A DNA stretch of 64,000 bases, from positions 342,001 to 406,000 of the forward strand of contig JAQGDQ010000109.1 in the NCBI GenBank assembly GCA_030141605.1. The letters run 5' to 3'. Shown here in pieces: positions 26,941 through 39,276 of this stretch. The first letter of the stretch is position 1. The number at the start of each line of letters is the position of its first letter. This DNA is from Tubiluchus corallicola (taxonomy: Eukaryota > Priapulida > Priapulimorpha > Priapulimorphida > Tubiluchidae). A model generated the notes under the pieces. The model did no database searches. It was not told the origin of the DNA and saw nothing but the letters and a program-made list of their open reading frames with translations. Both the position numbers and the translations under genes were made by a program.

Positions 26941-27302
26941 AGTACATTCCCACCATCGCCATCCTTCTGATGTCCTCAAACATGCCTTCTGTTAACTCTT
27001 GAATGTCATCTGTGTCACCGTAACTTTTATGCTAGAATTGGTCACCTGAGTCATCAACGTCGCCACCACAGAAGAGAAACGACAATGGGAGTAATTTAAT
27101 TTTTTAAAGACAAGAAAAGGCCAACAAGCGAATGAATGTACTTACTGGATGAACTTGAAAGCACACAGAAACAGGACTAATTTCACACATCCCCTAAAAT
27201 AAAATTCTGTAAAATGCCTAGCAGAAATGTTGAGCACTAGTCTTATTATTACCTTATAATTACATCTTATTACATTATTACGTTTTGTTATTACATTACC
27301 TT

Positions 27303-27324
27303 AAATATATATATATATATATAT
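27303..27324. repeat. (AT)n microsatellite
   Basis: A pure AT run followed by GAGGTTCTATAAAATGCCTAGG. A second run with a similar downstream context lies at 27400–27420. Confidence 0.75.
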
Positions 27325-27399
27325 GAGGTTCTATAAAATGCCTAGGAAAACTATATCCAGAATCTAAGGATTATACACTTTACCTAGACATACTTTTGC

Positions 27400-27420
27400 T
27401 TTATATATATATATATATAT
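27400..27420. repeat. (AT)n microsatellite
   Basis: A pure AT run (tttatatatatatatatatatatg), within 80 bp of the previous array. Confidence 0.75.
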
Positions 27421-27798
27421 GATGTCTTGGAAAAGTGCCCTGGTCTGCCCTATAAGAAATTAATTTAGGCACTACATATAAAACACCTAGACACTCTATA
27501 GACTGCCCGGTTTTACACTTTGCCTGTAACAAATGCACTGAATACAATAGGTGCATTAATTTCATGCAGCTCAATTGCATTAAAAGATATCCTCAAGAAA
27601 TCCAAAACATGGCTCAGAATATGCTACAAAGGTTTTCTTTCTTAATTAAATGTATAAAAATAACACACAACATCACCAAAATGAGAACATATCCTGTTTT
27701 AAAATACATTAACGTATAAAGTACTGATAACATGCACCAACAATTACTGAACTTTTAAAACCAACTTTGACTGAAAAGCAAGAAATGTGAAAGCCAGG

Positions 27799-27868
27799 AC
27801 TGAGACTGGATTTGAACCATGACCTTTAGATCGTAAGTACAATGCCGTAACAACTAGACTACAGAGTC
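27799..27868 (-). repeat. tRNA-derived SINE head
   Basis: On the minus strand an A-box-like TAGTCTAGTTGTTA (27862–27849) and a perfect B-box-like GGTTCAAATCC (27818–27808) are spaced as in a tRNA, within CTGTAGTCTAGTTGTTACGG and GGTCATGGTTCAAATCC. The cloverleaf stems are not convincing, so a SINE head or tRNA pseudogene is more likely than a working tRNA. Confidence 0.5.
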
Positions 27869-28640
27869 GTTTGAATTCATCATCCACACAGATGGCAATT
27901 CTATCCAAATAGCTCAACAAAAATTCAACATTTCCATATGCTGATTTGCTCATGTTAGAATAGTAACTAATTAAATTGATTTTTTTCTGATTCATTTAGA
28001 AGCTATGATTTGTGGGTATTAATAATTAATTATTAATTTATAATTTTACATTCAAAATTACTTATTAATAATGGACTGAACTACTAACTAAGTTTTTCAA
28101 ATCAAATGACCACAGTATGAAAATATGAGAGACTTAACTGGTCTATTGGCCTTTGGATCTGGCCTTTTTATTACAAGTCTTCTGTCATTAATACTAGGCT
28201 ACAAAACCCAGTGATCATGACAGATTTGAATACAGTCCAACAACTTTAATTCAAGATTTACATATGCTAGTTCAAACCCATGTTCAGTCCACATTTTTTT
28301 ACATTCCCTTTACATGACCTTTCAGTTAAGTCTGCTTTTAAAAATTCAAGAATGGCGAGCTCATTGCATCAATTATCGATAATTTTGAAACTGGGCTCAC
28401 AAATAATTAATATGCTAAGATGATGCTGACTGTGCAAAATTAGTTAGATGTTGGCAGATTTGTACTTTAAATGATGTATCTGTTCATCTTGATGGCCACA
28501 TACAAATGATTTTTTACACCAGACACATATCATTAGTATATTTACTACGATAATTATAAATATTATTCATTTCATTGAAATCAACAAATAATCACCCCAT
28601 GATACCCACATTAAACAGATATGGTGCAAACAAACGCAAG

Positions 28641-29179
28641 TCAAGTCATAGCAGTTTTATCATCTATTCTTTCTTGATCATCTCCATCACTTGGCAAGTC
28701 CGACTTGAACAATTTTCTGTGCTTCGCTTGTGTGTCCTCTCGTAGTTTCTGTGACAGAATCTGTAATTTATGCTTCACATCTAGTGATGTTTCCACTTCT
28801 CTGTTGTTAGGTGGATCACCAAGATGGAACGTTGTCCTGGAATGCTCGCACTCCATACTATCATTCGAGCCAGAATGTGACAGAGGTGGAGAAAGTTCTG
28901 CAGCCATTTTACCACGTGGGACGCTCAAGCGATTTTGGCCCTCCGGAGCACTACCCGGCAGAGAGGATGATGTGGAAGAATGTTTTATGAGTTTCTGCAT
29001 GGGAAACACAGTATCTGATGCAGCACTTAAACCGGTAACATTAGATGTAGCAGATTCACGACTGCTACCTACACCATATAGGATGGCCCGCATCCGTCGC
29101 ACTCGTTCCTTTTGCTCTTGACTATCAAGCATCATTTCATGCACTTCGCATATTGACCCGTTCTGCGCACGAATAAATG
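28641..29179 (-). CDS. GPCR exon x: cytoplasmic C-terminal tail and stop
   Basis: The acceptor is ttttactgcag|CATTTATTC and the stop TGA is at 28643–28641. It encodes 178 residues: FIRAQNGSICEVHEMMLDSQ, then a basic ERVRRMRAIL stretch. A Ser/Thr-rich middle follows (LIKHSSTSSSLPGSAPEG), then a charged helix KHKLQILSQKLREDTQAKHR. The last residues are DDKTAMT; this does not fit a class I PDZ ligand, because Ala occupies the −2 position. Many Ser/Thr suggest phosphorylation sites. The antisense 138-codon open frame is a shadow. Confidence 0.9.
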
Positions 29180-30257
29180 CTGCAGTAAAACAAATTTGCA
29201 ATTAGCAAATTTGAAAAACAAATACTTAACTTTACATGTCAAATGTTTTGAAAAAAAACATGCACAAAAATATACAAAAAATACTCGAAATTTTGAAAAT
29301 TTTTATTATATTAATAAAATTTAATACCAAGCCTATATAGCAAAATATCTGCAACTAAAAAAGATCAACATCACCAAATTAACAGGTAAGTTTGAATCAA
29401 CACTATTTCAAATGTGATAATAAGTCAGGCACTGGTCATGCCATAAACAGCACTTTACATAGGAATAAACCCTCGAAACTTGAAGTATGCAAATGCTGCA
29501 GCAATTTCAACAACGTTGCAAAGTTAACTGCATAATACTTGGGTATGAATGAAACTTTACAGATATCAAAGCACTGTATACCAACCAGCATAGTTAAAAC
29601 ATACTCACATTTAAAACTAGAATTAGATAAAATAGACCCGTTCATTCCGTTAAGACCCTTTTTGCATGCCTCTTTGTTCTTCTTTTTCTGCCAAAAGGCT
29701 GCAAATGACTAAAAATGAAAAATAAGCATATGAGCTTCAATTAATGAATTGGCACTATATTCGAAAAACACAAAAAGCAAAGAAAGAAGCTGGCATACTG
29801 GTCGGACATTCAATTAATGTATAGTGCTTTTATACTACTTTTACTCTGGCTTATAATCCTTAACCTAATAAATCCATTGTACTCTAACATTCCCATGCAG
29901 TCAGCATTACAGTAATGTAAGTAGCCTTAATGGATTGAAGCTGTAATGGACTGTTTTCCTCTTAGTGAAAAGCTTGGAAAGCAAAAAAGCACACGCAACT
30001 TTTGTGTTCTAACCAATTAGCAATATATGTGTAAAAGAAGTTAACTTACATCCTTATAAACAATGCAGTGGCACACCAAAGTGAAGAAACCCTGAAAAAT
30101 GCATCCAGTATTAGAAGAAAAGAAGTAATTAAATCACACAGAAATACAATTTCACACTCCTTGGTCAGTCTCTCTCTCTCTCTCTCTCTCTCCCTCTCTC
30201 TCCCCCCTCTCTCTCCCCCTCTCCCCCTCTCCCACCCTCCTCCCTCCCTCCCTCCCT

Positions 30258-30316
<59 letters not shown>

Positions 30317-33300
30317 CCCTTTCTGAATTCCAGCTATTTACACTCTGGAAACATCTTAACCTTTTTATAATTATATATCTACACATTTTAAATTTCTTAT
30401 TACCTCGTTTATAAAAAATACTTACAAACAAAGCATTCATTGTGGCAAACAGGACACCATATTTAGTTTCTTCATAGTTCACGTAAAGAATGCTGAAGGT
30501 AACCAGAAGACACAGTAGAATACCAGTAATCAAAGAGCAACCTGCTTTTGTTGTCCTTTAAATTTAAACAAAAACTCAGTTAGAAACTTAAGATTTAGCA
30601 AGACCTTAGATAAAAACTGCCAATTCTACTGAGTTGTGCAATTGACATATTCCAACAAACTACAACACCAAACATGGATTGGTGCAGAACATGCAAGATG
30701 ATGAAATTTGTACAAAATTCTAGAAGTGCACCTAATGGTGCATTCACATGTAGAGACTACTCTCACACATTGTTGCGCAACTTCTCTCTGAGAGTAAAGT
30801 TGCACATGTGAACAGCTTGGCAACTTCTCTTGCAACTTGCTGCGCAACCGCTCTCTGAGAGTAAAGTTGCACGTGTGAACGGCTTGGCAACTTCTCCCAC
30901 AACTTATTGCGCAAGTTAACTCTCAGCAACTCTCGCTGAGGTCCTTTGTCGCAATCAGTTGCGAGAGAAGTTGCCAAGCTGTTCACACATGCAACTTTAC
31001 TCTGAAAAAGAAGTTGCGCAACAAGTTGCGAGAGAAGTCTTTATGTCTGAATGCGTCAGAAGAAACACTACCGTAATATTATAATAATTATTTTGTTTGC
31101 AAAAATAAACTTTCATTATAGCTGAAATATCTACATAACGTTTCCTGATAAACGGTTAGCATACTCACAACATGAAAGCACGTCGACCTCGGGATGTATA
31201 AATGCTAAACTTCTCTTGTGATAGCTCTAGTATTGTGACAATAAGCAAGACGCAATAAACCTAAGAAAAACATTCATGTATACAATCTTTTCTGTGCTCA
31301 ATACAGTAGTCCAAAAATCAATCAGAACAAAATGTGCACCTGTCAATTTCTTTATTGTAATTGAGTATTTTCATTTAACCTTGACCAACACTAATAACGA
31401 ATATAATGGCACGTGGGTACAACAGCAATAAGGGGCAAATGATCATTATGGCACACTACACAAATGTGGAACAGATTTCACAAACCTCATCAATGCTGTT
31501 GTGAAAAAAATCATGCAAATAAAAAGTTTACTTACTGTGAGCAAAAGTCCAGCTGGAGCAAGGAAAATATAGAGCCGATAGTCAGTGAGTGACAGCCAGC
31601 AACTGAAAAAAATTGAATTTTAGTGAGACAGAAATAAACAAGAGTATATTGATACCACTACACTTGAATTTGCACATGCATAACCACAAGGAAACAAGAA
31701 ACTATGCTGCCAATGAGTGCAGTTCAGCATCACGTTAGTCTAATTTTATAAGTATCCTAGCTAAAATACATTGACGAAAGGTGGAGTTTCGCAACATCAA
31801 TTCTGGGGACCAAGCCATCTGGGTAAGTTCACCTTAATTTACTTGCAAACACGTCACCCCTTGCCGTGTAACTAAGAACCACCATTAAACAAGAAGAAGC
31901 AATCAGTAAAAGTGTAAAACGTTAAGTAAAGTAAACTACTAATAGATATATATATAAGCATACAAGCACGATTAGCATGTAATGAACTCTCACGTTTAGT
32001 ATTGTGCTTAGATAGTCATATCATCATATAAATTTCAAACAAAAATAAACAAACAGTTATACTAATCTTACTAGTTGGGATTCCCAAATCCAGATGCTTG
32101 TGTAATCAACAGCACCAAAAATCCGAGCCCAATTGAAGTTCCTGAATACAAAATAAAGAATTTTTAGACAGAATATTTATACTCTCGTGAAAACCAGTAG
32201 TATAGAAAACCAGAAGCAGAGAATAATTCATAAAAATCTCAAAAGAAGCTACTCTATTCTCAAAATAAAAACATATCTTATCAGCTTTACTTTGTCAGTC
32301 TGATTGTTTATAAATTAGAATATCTCTCCAAAAACTTGCCATAGTCAAAACTGCTTCCTCAGACTCACAGACTGTCAATTATATGTTAAACTTGTTGAGA
32401 GTTCAATAATAACTTACCCCACCCACTAAAGAGCAGCTTTGTAGTAGGAATGTTGACAATGGTATTGCGTAAAGTACAGAGGAGATTATGCAATGCTTCG
32501 ACAACTAGGAACACAAAGGCCGACATGAAGCCACAATGAATGAACATAGACGTAGCAATGCAAAGTCCCTGTAAAGGAATATGGAATATTACCAATAACT
32601 GTTATTTTACATTAAGTTGACACAAACATTAAGAATAAGCAGTGGTCCACTGAAAGAGTCTGTTCAATTCTTTTACTAAGATAAGCTACTCAAATGACTG
32701 AAACTTCTTGTATAGCTGCCCAAAATTCTCAACACCTAAATATCGGTAGTAAAATGCATCTTCTGTCATAGATTTGAATGCCATGCATGTGCAGAAAGTG
32801 ATTGCTAGCCTCATATAAAAAGTGATGCAACTATGAGTGTCATATTCTAATATAAATTCCATGGTCTGTTGTATGGCAAACAATGGGCGCCATGTTGAAC
32901 AAAACAAAAACTGCATTCGATTGTCAGCACTTGACTGACACACTTCTTAAGTATTGTTCGATATGCAGGATACCAATTTCCCTCTGTGCACGCCTAGCAT
33001 TTAAATCTATGATTTAACACAGAAAGCCTTCTGACTGAAGTACAGAACTAGCTGACACACTCTTGTAGAAATGCTTTTTTGGCAAGCTTGTGAAAATAAA
33101 AATATAGTAAGCGTACATAGCTATATGGCAAATATTACAATTAACCCCAAAACGAAAAACTGACAGTGTATTAAGATAATACAAATATTTTGTTATTACA
33201 TTAAATTCTTACAGTTCAGCACAGCAAATTGCATGCCAACATGATTATAAAGGCATGACAAAATTAAGGGAAGTGTCTGAAAATAATGTGTAAATAGGAC

Positions 33301-36300
33301 ATATAAAATATAACATATACATATTTTATGAACAAAATGAAGAAACAAACTACTAATCATTTGTAGAAAATTTCCAGATGGAGTCCGATGCCTATTTTTG
33401 AATAAAGGCATTACAAGTGTTGAATGTAACAGCTTATCGAGATGCAACTATTAATTAAACAAATGCAAAAGAAATGAAAAATAATTACCGGTCTGTTGAT
33501 ACTAGTAAGCCCAAAGGAGAAAAACAAGTTGCCAATTATGATCACAATACAACGACTGAATACTATGAAGGTGCATCCTTGATCTAACAGCCACCTGTAA
33601 TGTCAACGTATCAGACATTCAATGAAATGCTTACAAATGAAGTCAAGTCATAGACCTCTGATAAGCAGCTAGCAAAAAACAATATTGACAAAAGGAATGG
33701 AAAAAAGAAGAGAAGCAACTGAAGAAAGTAATAATTACGTAATAATTATAATAATTATCTGTGTACTTACTTCAGGCAGACAACATGTAGGATCACTGTA
33801 ACAATTAGGCATCCCAAACATGCAGTAAATCCTGCTAGTACTACGTTATTGGTCTCCTTAGTTTTGACTTCATCCATCTAAAAATTTGCACATTATTATA
33901 ATATCTTATAGAAACAACTTATTAAAAAATTAAATAGAGACAATAGATCATTATTAACTCCTACATTGAATTTTAATAGCACAATTAGATCAGTGTGTTT
34001 TTAAGTTCTAACTATTTAAAAATACTTCCGACTAAACCACGCATTAAATGACACATTTTCACAAAAAAAACCTGATTTTTATAAGAAGGTACAGAATTTT
34101 ATATTCTGTCACATAAATTTTTAAACAAAACGAAAAATAAAGTAAATTCATTTATTATCTTGCTTAATGCACAGTTGTACAAAAAACTAAAATGTCAGAC
34201 ATACAGTTTGATTTGACATCACGTAGAATGTGGTATAGATTCCATGCTTTGAGCAACTGCAAACCGTTGACCTGGTATCCCTTTCCAACAATTTGCAACC
34301 CGCTGCACTCCATTCAAAGTCACTGCATCATAAATTATCATATTAATTACTCTTATAAATTAGCCTTATAAAGTAGGTTTACGAAATAACCTTATAACTA
34401 ATTACTCTTGTAAAAAAGATAACAATTCAAAACAATGATTTTTTAATCGTGTATTCTCTCTTATAAGTTGGCCAACATTCTCTGTTTACCCTCTTACAGA
34501 CGTAATTTACACTTGTAATTTAACGCAGAAAACTTCCGATTTGTATCATGCTAAAACTTGCAGTCTCACATGTTGTTCCTGCAGGAGGTAATAGTGAAAT
34601 GAAGACAAATGAACATGGCAAATGAAGTAAATAAGCCACACTGGGAGATGTCAATTAGATGTTCCTCTAACAAGAAACAGCCTGGAGAGAAACTGATGAG
34701 TAATAGAAATGGGCTAAAATATCCATGACGCTAACCTGCTGAGACATAAAACCAAGCAAATTCAAAAGGAATATTAGCTTGATCAGTTTTGCACCAAAAC
34801 GGACCGCTTTTCAAGCACTTAATTACATTTCTCAAGCTCGAAAGGCATAAATTGAATAAAAAGCTTTGTGAAATAAATTCAGACCGATCTGATGTTCATA
34901 TCACTAGGTTTCACAGTCAGCAGAATGCACATTTTCAATTCGTTCTTGAAAGGATTTTCTCTGAATGAAACTGCATGAAAGCATTTTATGTCAACAAAAG
35001 TAGATTTGATGCAATATAAAAGAAACAAAATCCTCCACTAACGTGTGCTGAAGATGCTTATTGTGTCCGTCTTTAACAACAAAAGGCTGTTTCAACTTTT
35101 ATGGAATAATGTTCACATTTATAAACGTTCTCAAGACAAAAAACAGTAGTATCAATGCTTTCTTTGAAAAACAGAACAGAAACAAATAACACAGTGAAAT
35201 TCTTATGACAAGAACTAGTACAATTAATAAAAAATCCCACAATAAAGCAAGGCATGATGTTTCATTCCAATAGCATGGACCATCTTCAGGTGAAAAATCA
35301 AGCAAAACTATCCTTCAAACTAGAGAAGGTTTTGATCCTGTTAAAAATTGCAAAAAGATTCATCTTCTGTAACAGGTTATGCTTTCAGTGACGGCTTTTG
35401 TTTCATATTAGCAAAAAAAAACTAAAAAACGTTCTCCAAATAATTAACAACATTTACCTAAGTACTGCTATGCTCAACACTAATAGCTTCAATGAAATTG
35501 GAATTTGTCATTTTTTCACCCATAAGGACAAGGCTCTGAGGGTCATAATAATTATTGCCTGCACTGTATTTGCTGTGCCTGGTTGCCTAGGAACAACATT
35601 TTGTGTTAGTGAAATCTAACTTATTGACCCGTTATCTGTACGTGTCAAAGGTCAACCGATCCCAGGCCAATGTAAACACTTTCATTTGAAAATACTACAA
35701 TCTACAAGATCCTAAAATTGGCACTTAATTGTCACCCGTGACCCCAGGGTCAGGAGTCAACCAATGTGGGCATATATACTTTTCACTTGTTATGTTACAA
35801 GCTACAGTTATTTGACATAGGGAACATTTGCTTCCTCAACCTATAGAACTTCAGTTTTTATCCACTAAGGCACAAAGTGGACTCAATGGTTAAGTAACCT
35901 AGATGCAGCTCACCTAGCTATCAGTCACCTCATTGAGACCTTTCATAGAATAAAAACCACTGTTACTTGTTTCCCCTGCCGTTTCTGTGTCTGACCCCTA
36001 GCAGAAGGTTTCCTGGGATGCAGTCCATACTCGGTCATTCACTAGAACCTGACTCCACGCCACAAACAAAAAAGAACTGTAGCCCTAACTTAAAAACTGT
36101 ATAGGACACTCAAACTAGAGTAAAAACAATGAAGTCACATTCAGTCAGTGACATTTGACAGGGGTTGTCAGGTCACATATAAATATAAATCATGTGAGTT
36201 TTGCGACTCTAGTGTTGTGCGTTTATGAATTATTAAAGAAACAATTAGTCACAAGAAAAAATTAAATTAAAAACCGGGGTAAATCAATAATCAATCAATA

Positions 36301-39233
36301 GTTGCACAATCTTAAATGCTCATTTTTTTAGTTTTGTGATGCTAACACACTTGCTAATGATCACATAAAAAATTGGTATTTAGTGATACTTTTTCCTTAA
36401 TTTTCTTGTAGACCAGAAAGATATAGTCTACAATGTTGGATCAAAATGTCAAATTTTTTTCTTTGTAGTGAGATTTTTTATTATTAAACAACCACAATCA
36501 GCATGTTAAACAAAGCTTCTCAGAGCGAGGATTGAACCCAGTATTGAGCCACACTCATGAGCTAAGTCTACAATTCAAACCATGCCTGACTGAAGTAGGA
36601 TGTAAAGCTGCCTAGAGTTGTGCAGTTGTGCTGCTTCTAAGCATTTTGGTCATACATAGGCCTACCTGATGTCTGATCTCTCTTCCTGGGCCAACTTAAC
36701 CAATTTTGATCTGCACAGTACCCAGAAATGATAGAACTGCTAGACTTAATCATTACAAGTAACAATAAATGTGTTTTTGTCTGAAATATTATTACATTTT
36801 ACATTGTTCTAAGTCTATTTTTTCAGACAAAAAGATATTCAGCCAGACAAATCAAATGGAAAAGGCATAAATGTGTTTTATAATGTTTTCTAATTTTTCC
36901 AATATTATAATCCACTTTTACAATTCTGTTCACCTTATCTCTACAAACGAAAAACAAACAAAGTTCTTGAGTTGTGACACCTGTCTCATTAAGAAACTCT
37001 CACACTCATACAAGGGGCTGATCACTTCTCAATACAAAGGTAACCCGATTTTGCAAAATGCAACCTGCAAATACCATGAAGAAAAAACTGCTATGTGGAG
37101 CAAGCGTAGTAAACACTTGAAATCTCAAATCCAACATTTGCATTAAGTGAAGAAATTTCATTACTGACTCCACAACATAACAAAGACTGCTAGAAGCCAT
37201 CAATTTGTTTGCCATAACATATTAATGACAGGGAATGAAGTATGAGATTTCCTAAGGGAAGTTTTCATTAAATTTGCACTGACAGAGAGAAATGCATGCG
37301 GCAACTGACGCAGACTTTCATTATTCTCCTTCTCCCTAGGCAATCATCAGCTGTTAATCTCTGCTAAATTTTGTCAACAGATTTGTTTAAATTTTCTTCA
37401 CATTTACAGCTTCAAGCACAAATTGGTATTACCAAGCTGTTTGCGCTGTAATTCACAAGGACATCGCTTTTAAATAAAATGCTACTTTGGAAACAATATG
37501 TAACTTTATGAAGCTGATCCACAATCAATCTTGGATAGTCTGGTCATAAACACAACATACAAAAAAATACTTAACATATTCGCAGAAAAAGAAAACAATC
37601 AGCAAAAAATAAAATTCACAAATCTCCTGTAAAGGTCTACTTGCAAAGTAAACACTGCAAGTAATTAAACGGATGCTGATTACTGGGAGTTCATAGCTGC
37701 TTAACTCATAAAAAGAGTTGAGCTCTTACCTAACAGAAAGATCAGCAATAACGCAGGTTTTGTTCCGCTCACTGTTGTCTACCTACAAAATGCAAACGAT
37801 TGTTCTGTTAATGGTTAAAAGACTGGCTAGCATGCAGAGCAGCTGAATTAATGGAAAGCGGCTGCTATAATCTACAGCTATGACAACTTTCCAAACCACA
37901 AATAAAATTCATTTGAGTTCATTCTGACAACTTGAATGATATAAAATAAGAAACTAAGCATAATTGGGAATTTAATTCGTTACAGATTATAACATAGTTC
38001 CATTAGACATCGCTCATTGTTTGCTGCAGGAACTTTGAAATGCTTTTGTAACATTATTTCCAAAATGTTTAACCACTTAGTTTTATCTAGGTATCAGTAT
38101 AAATAGGGCACTGTTATTATGTAATTTACAACTTACATATTTTCTTCTTAATGTAGAAGTTATTGTGTAGTCATTTCCCCTATCCCTGCGCCCATCATCA
38201 ATGACCAGGGCTACCATTGGGGTGCCGATTTTCCGTTCCATTCTGGAAAATTCCAAAAAAACATGTAGGACTATGGCCCTCTGAATGTTGAGTATGAGTG
38301 ATGCCACAACTGAATATGAACGTTACATGAATAATTTTAATCTATTAGTTAACACATTTCACTTGTTTTTCCACCTAACAGATTCATACAAAAAAGAAAC
38401 CAGTTATTTACTGAGCAGCTTTTAAAGAATTAATACAGAGCTATTACAGCTGGATTGTCTAAATGAAGTACAGTATATAGTTCAAGTCCATTATTACTTA
38501 CTCATTCAAGCTAGGAAGAAGATAAAATTTTTTCAGATTCCTGAAGAAAATGGATACCAAGCCAAACATATCGTAACTGAAATAAGCTACAAAAACAACC
38601 TACAGTTAGTGGAAATTCTTCTAAACACTGGCTTTAATCATCAATAAATTAGCACATTTAGAAAAAATCGAAAAAACATCAAATATGCCAAGGATGAGGT
38701 AACTTATTTCTGTCTTTCAACTACTAGAAAACCCTAAACTACAAAACGATTTTTATCTTGTTTTGGGAAGTAACACCAACCATTATCAGTTGCAACTATT
38801 TCCCTCTGAACTCTATTCTTGTCTTCCTTTTGCAGGAAACCTTCATCTATGTGATTTCTGCTCACAGTTACATCTGTTAACAGCCAGTCAGGCAGAGAAT
38901 GTTCAGAGTTGTCTCTTCCAGTAGGAAATGAGATATAGGAGAATGTTTCACGTTCATATCTGCCGACTTCCATAACTGAAACAATAAAGTAGAGAATTTT
39001 TAAATCATTCCAAGACTAAATCAAACCAAACTTCTAAGAAGATCAATCACCATCGATTAGTGTCGTCCTCATTACAATCATCATCGATATCATTGCCACC
39101 ATCATCATCACCATCGTCAGTGCCATTGTCGTCGTCGTCGTCATCTCCATCATCATCATCCAATTTTTTGAACACAGCAAATATGAACTTCTGAATAGTT
39201 GCTCTAAATTTAATGAAATTTAACAATAAGTTG

Positions 39234-39276
<43 letters not shown>

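Larger units (their letters stand above)
22896..28640 (-). other. Probable 3' UTR / downstream region of the adhesion GPCR
   Basis: No coding exon was found between the GPCR stop codon and about 22.9 kb. AATAAA signals on the minus strand are present at 28167–28172, about 470 nt after the stop, and at 22896–22901, a distal option. Either could end the transcript; the distal one would make a 5.7 kb 3' UTR. The interval contains AT arrays, a LINE relic, a tRNA-like SINE and a cluster of CCTAGGCATTTT-like motifs, so at least part may be intergenic. Confidence 0.35.

Noticed and set aside
28705-29121. 138-codon plus-strand frame
   Set aside because: Antisense shadow of the last receptor exon, which is supported by phase and splice site on the minus strand.
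30068-30370. 100-codon plus-strand frame rich in Ser, Leu and Pro
   Set aside because: An artefact of the (CT)n/(CCCT)n tract inside a receptor intron.
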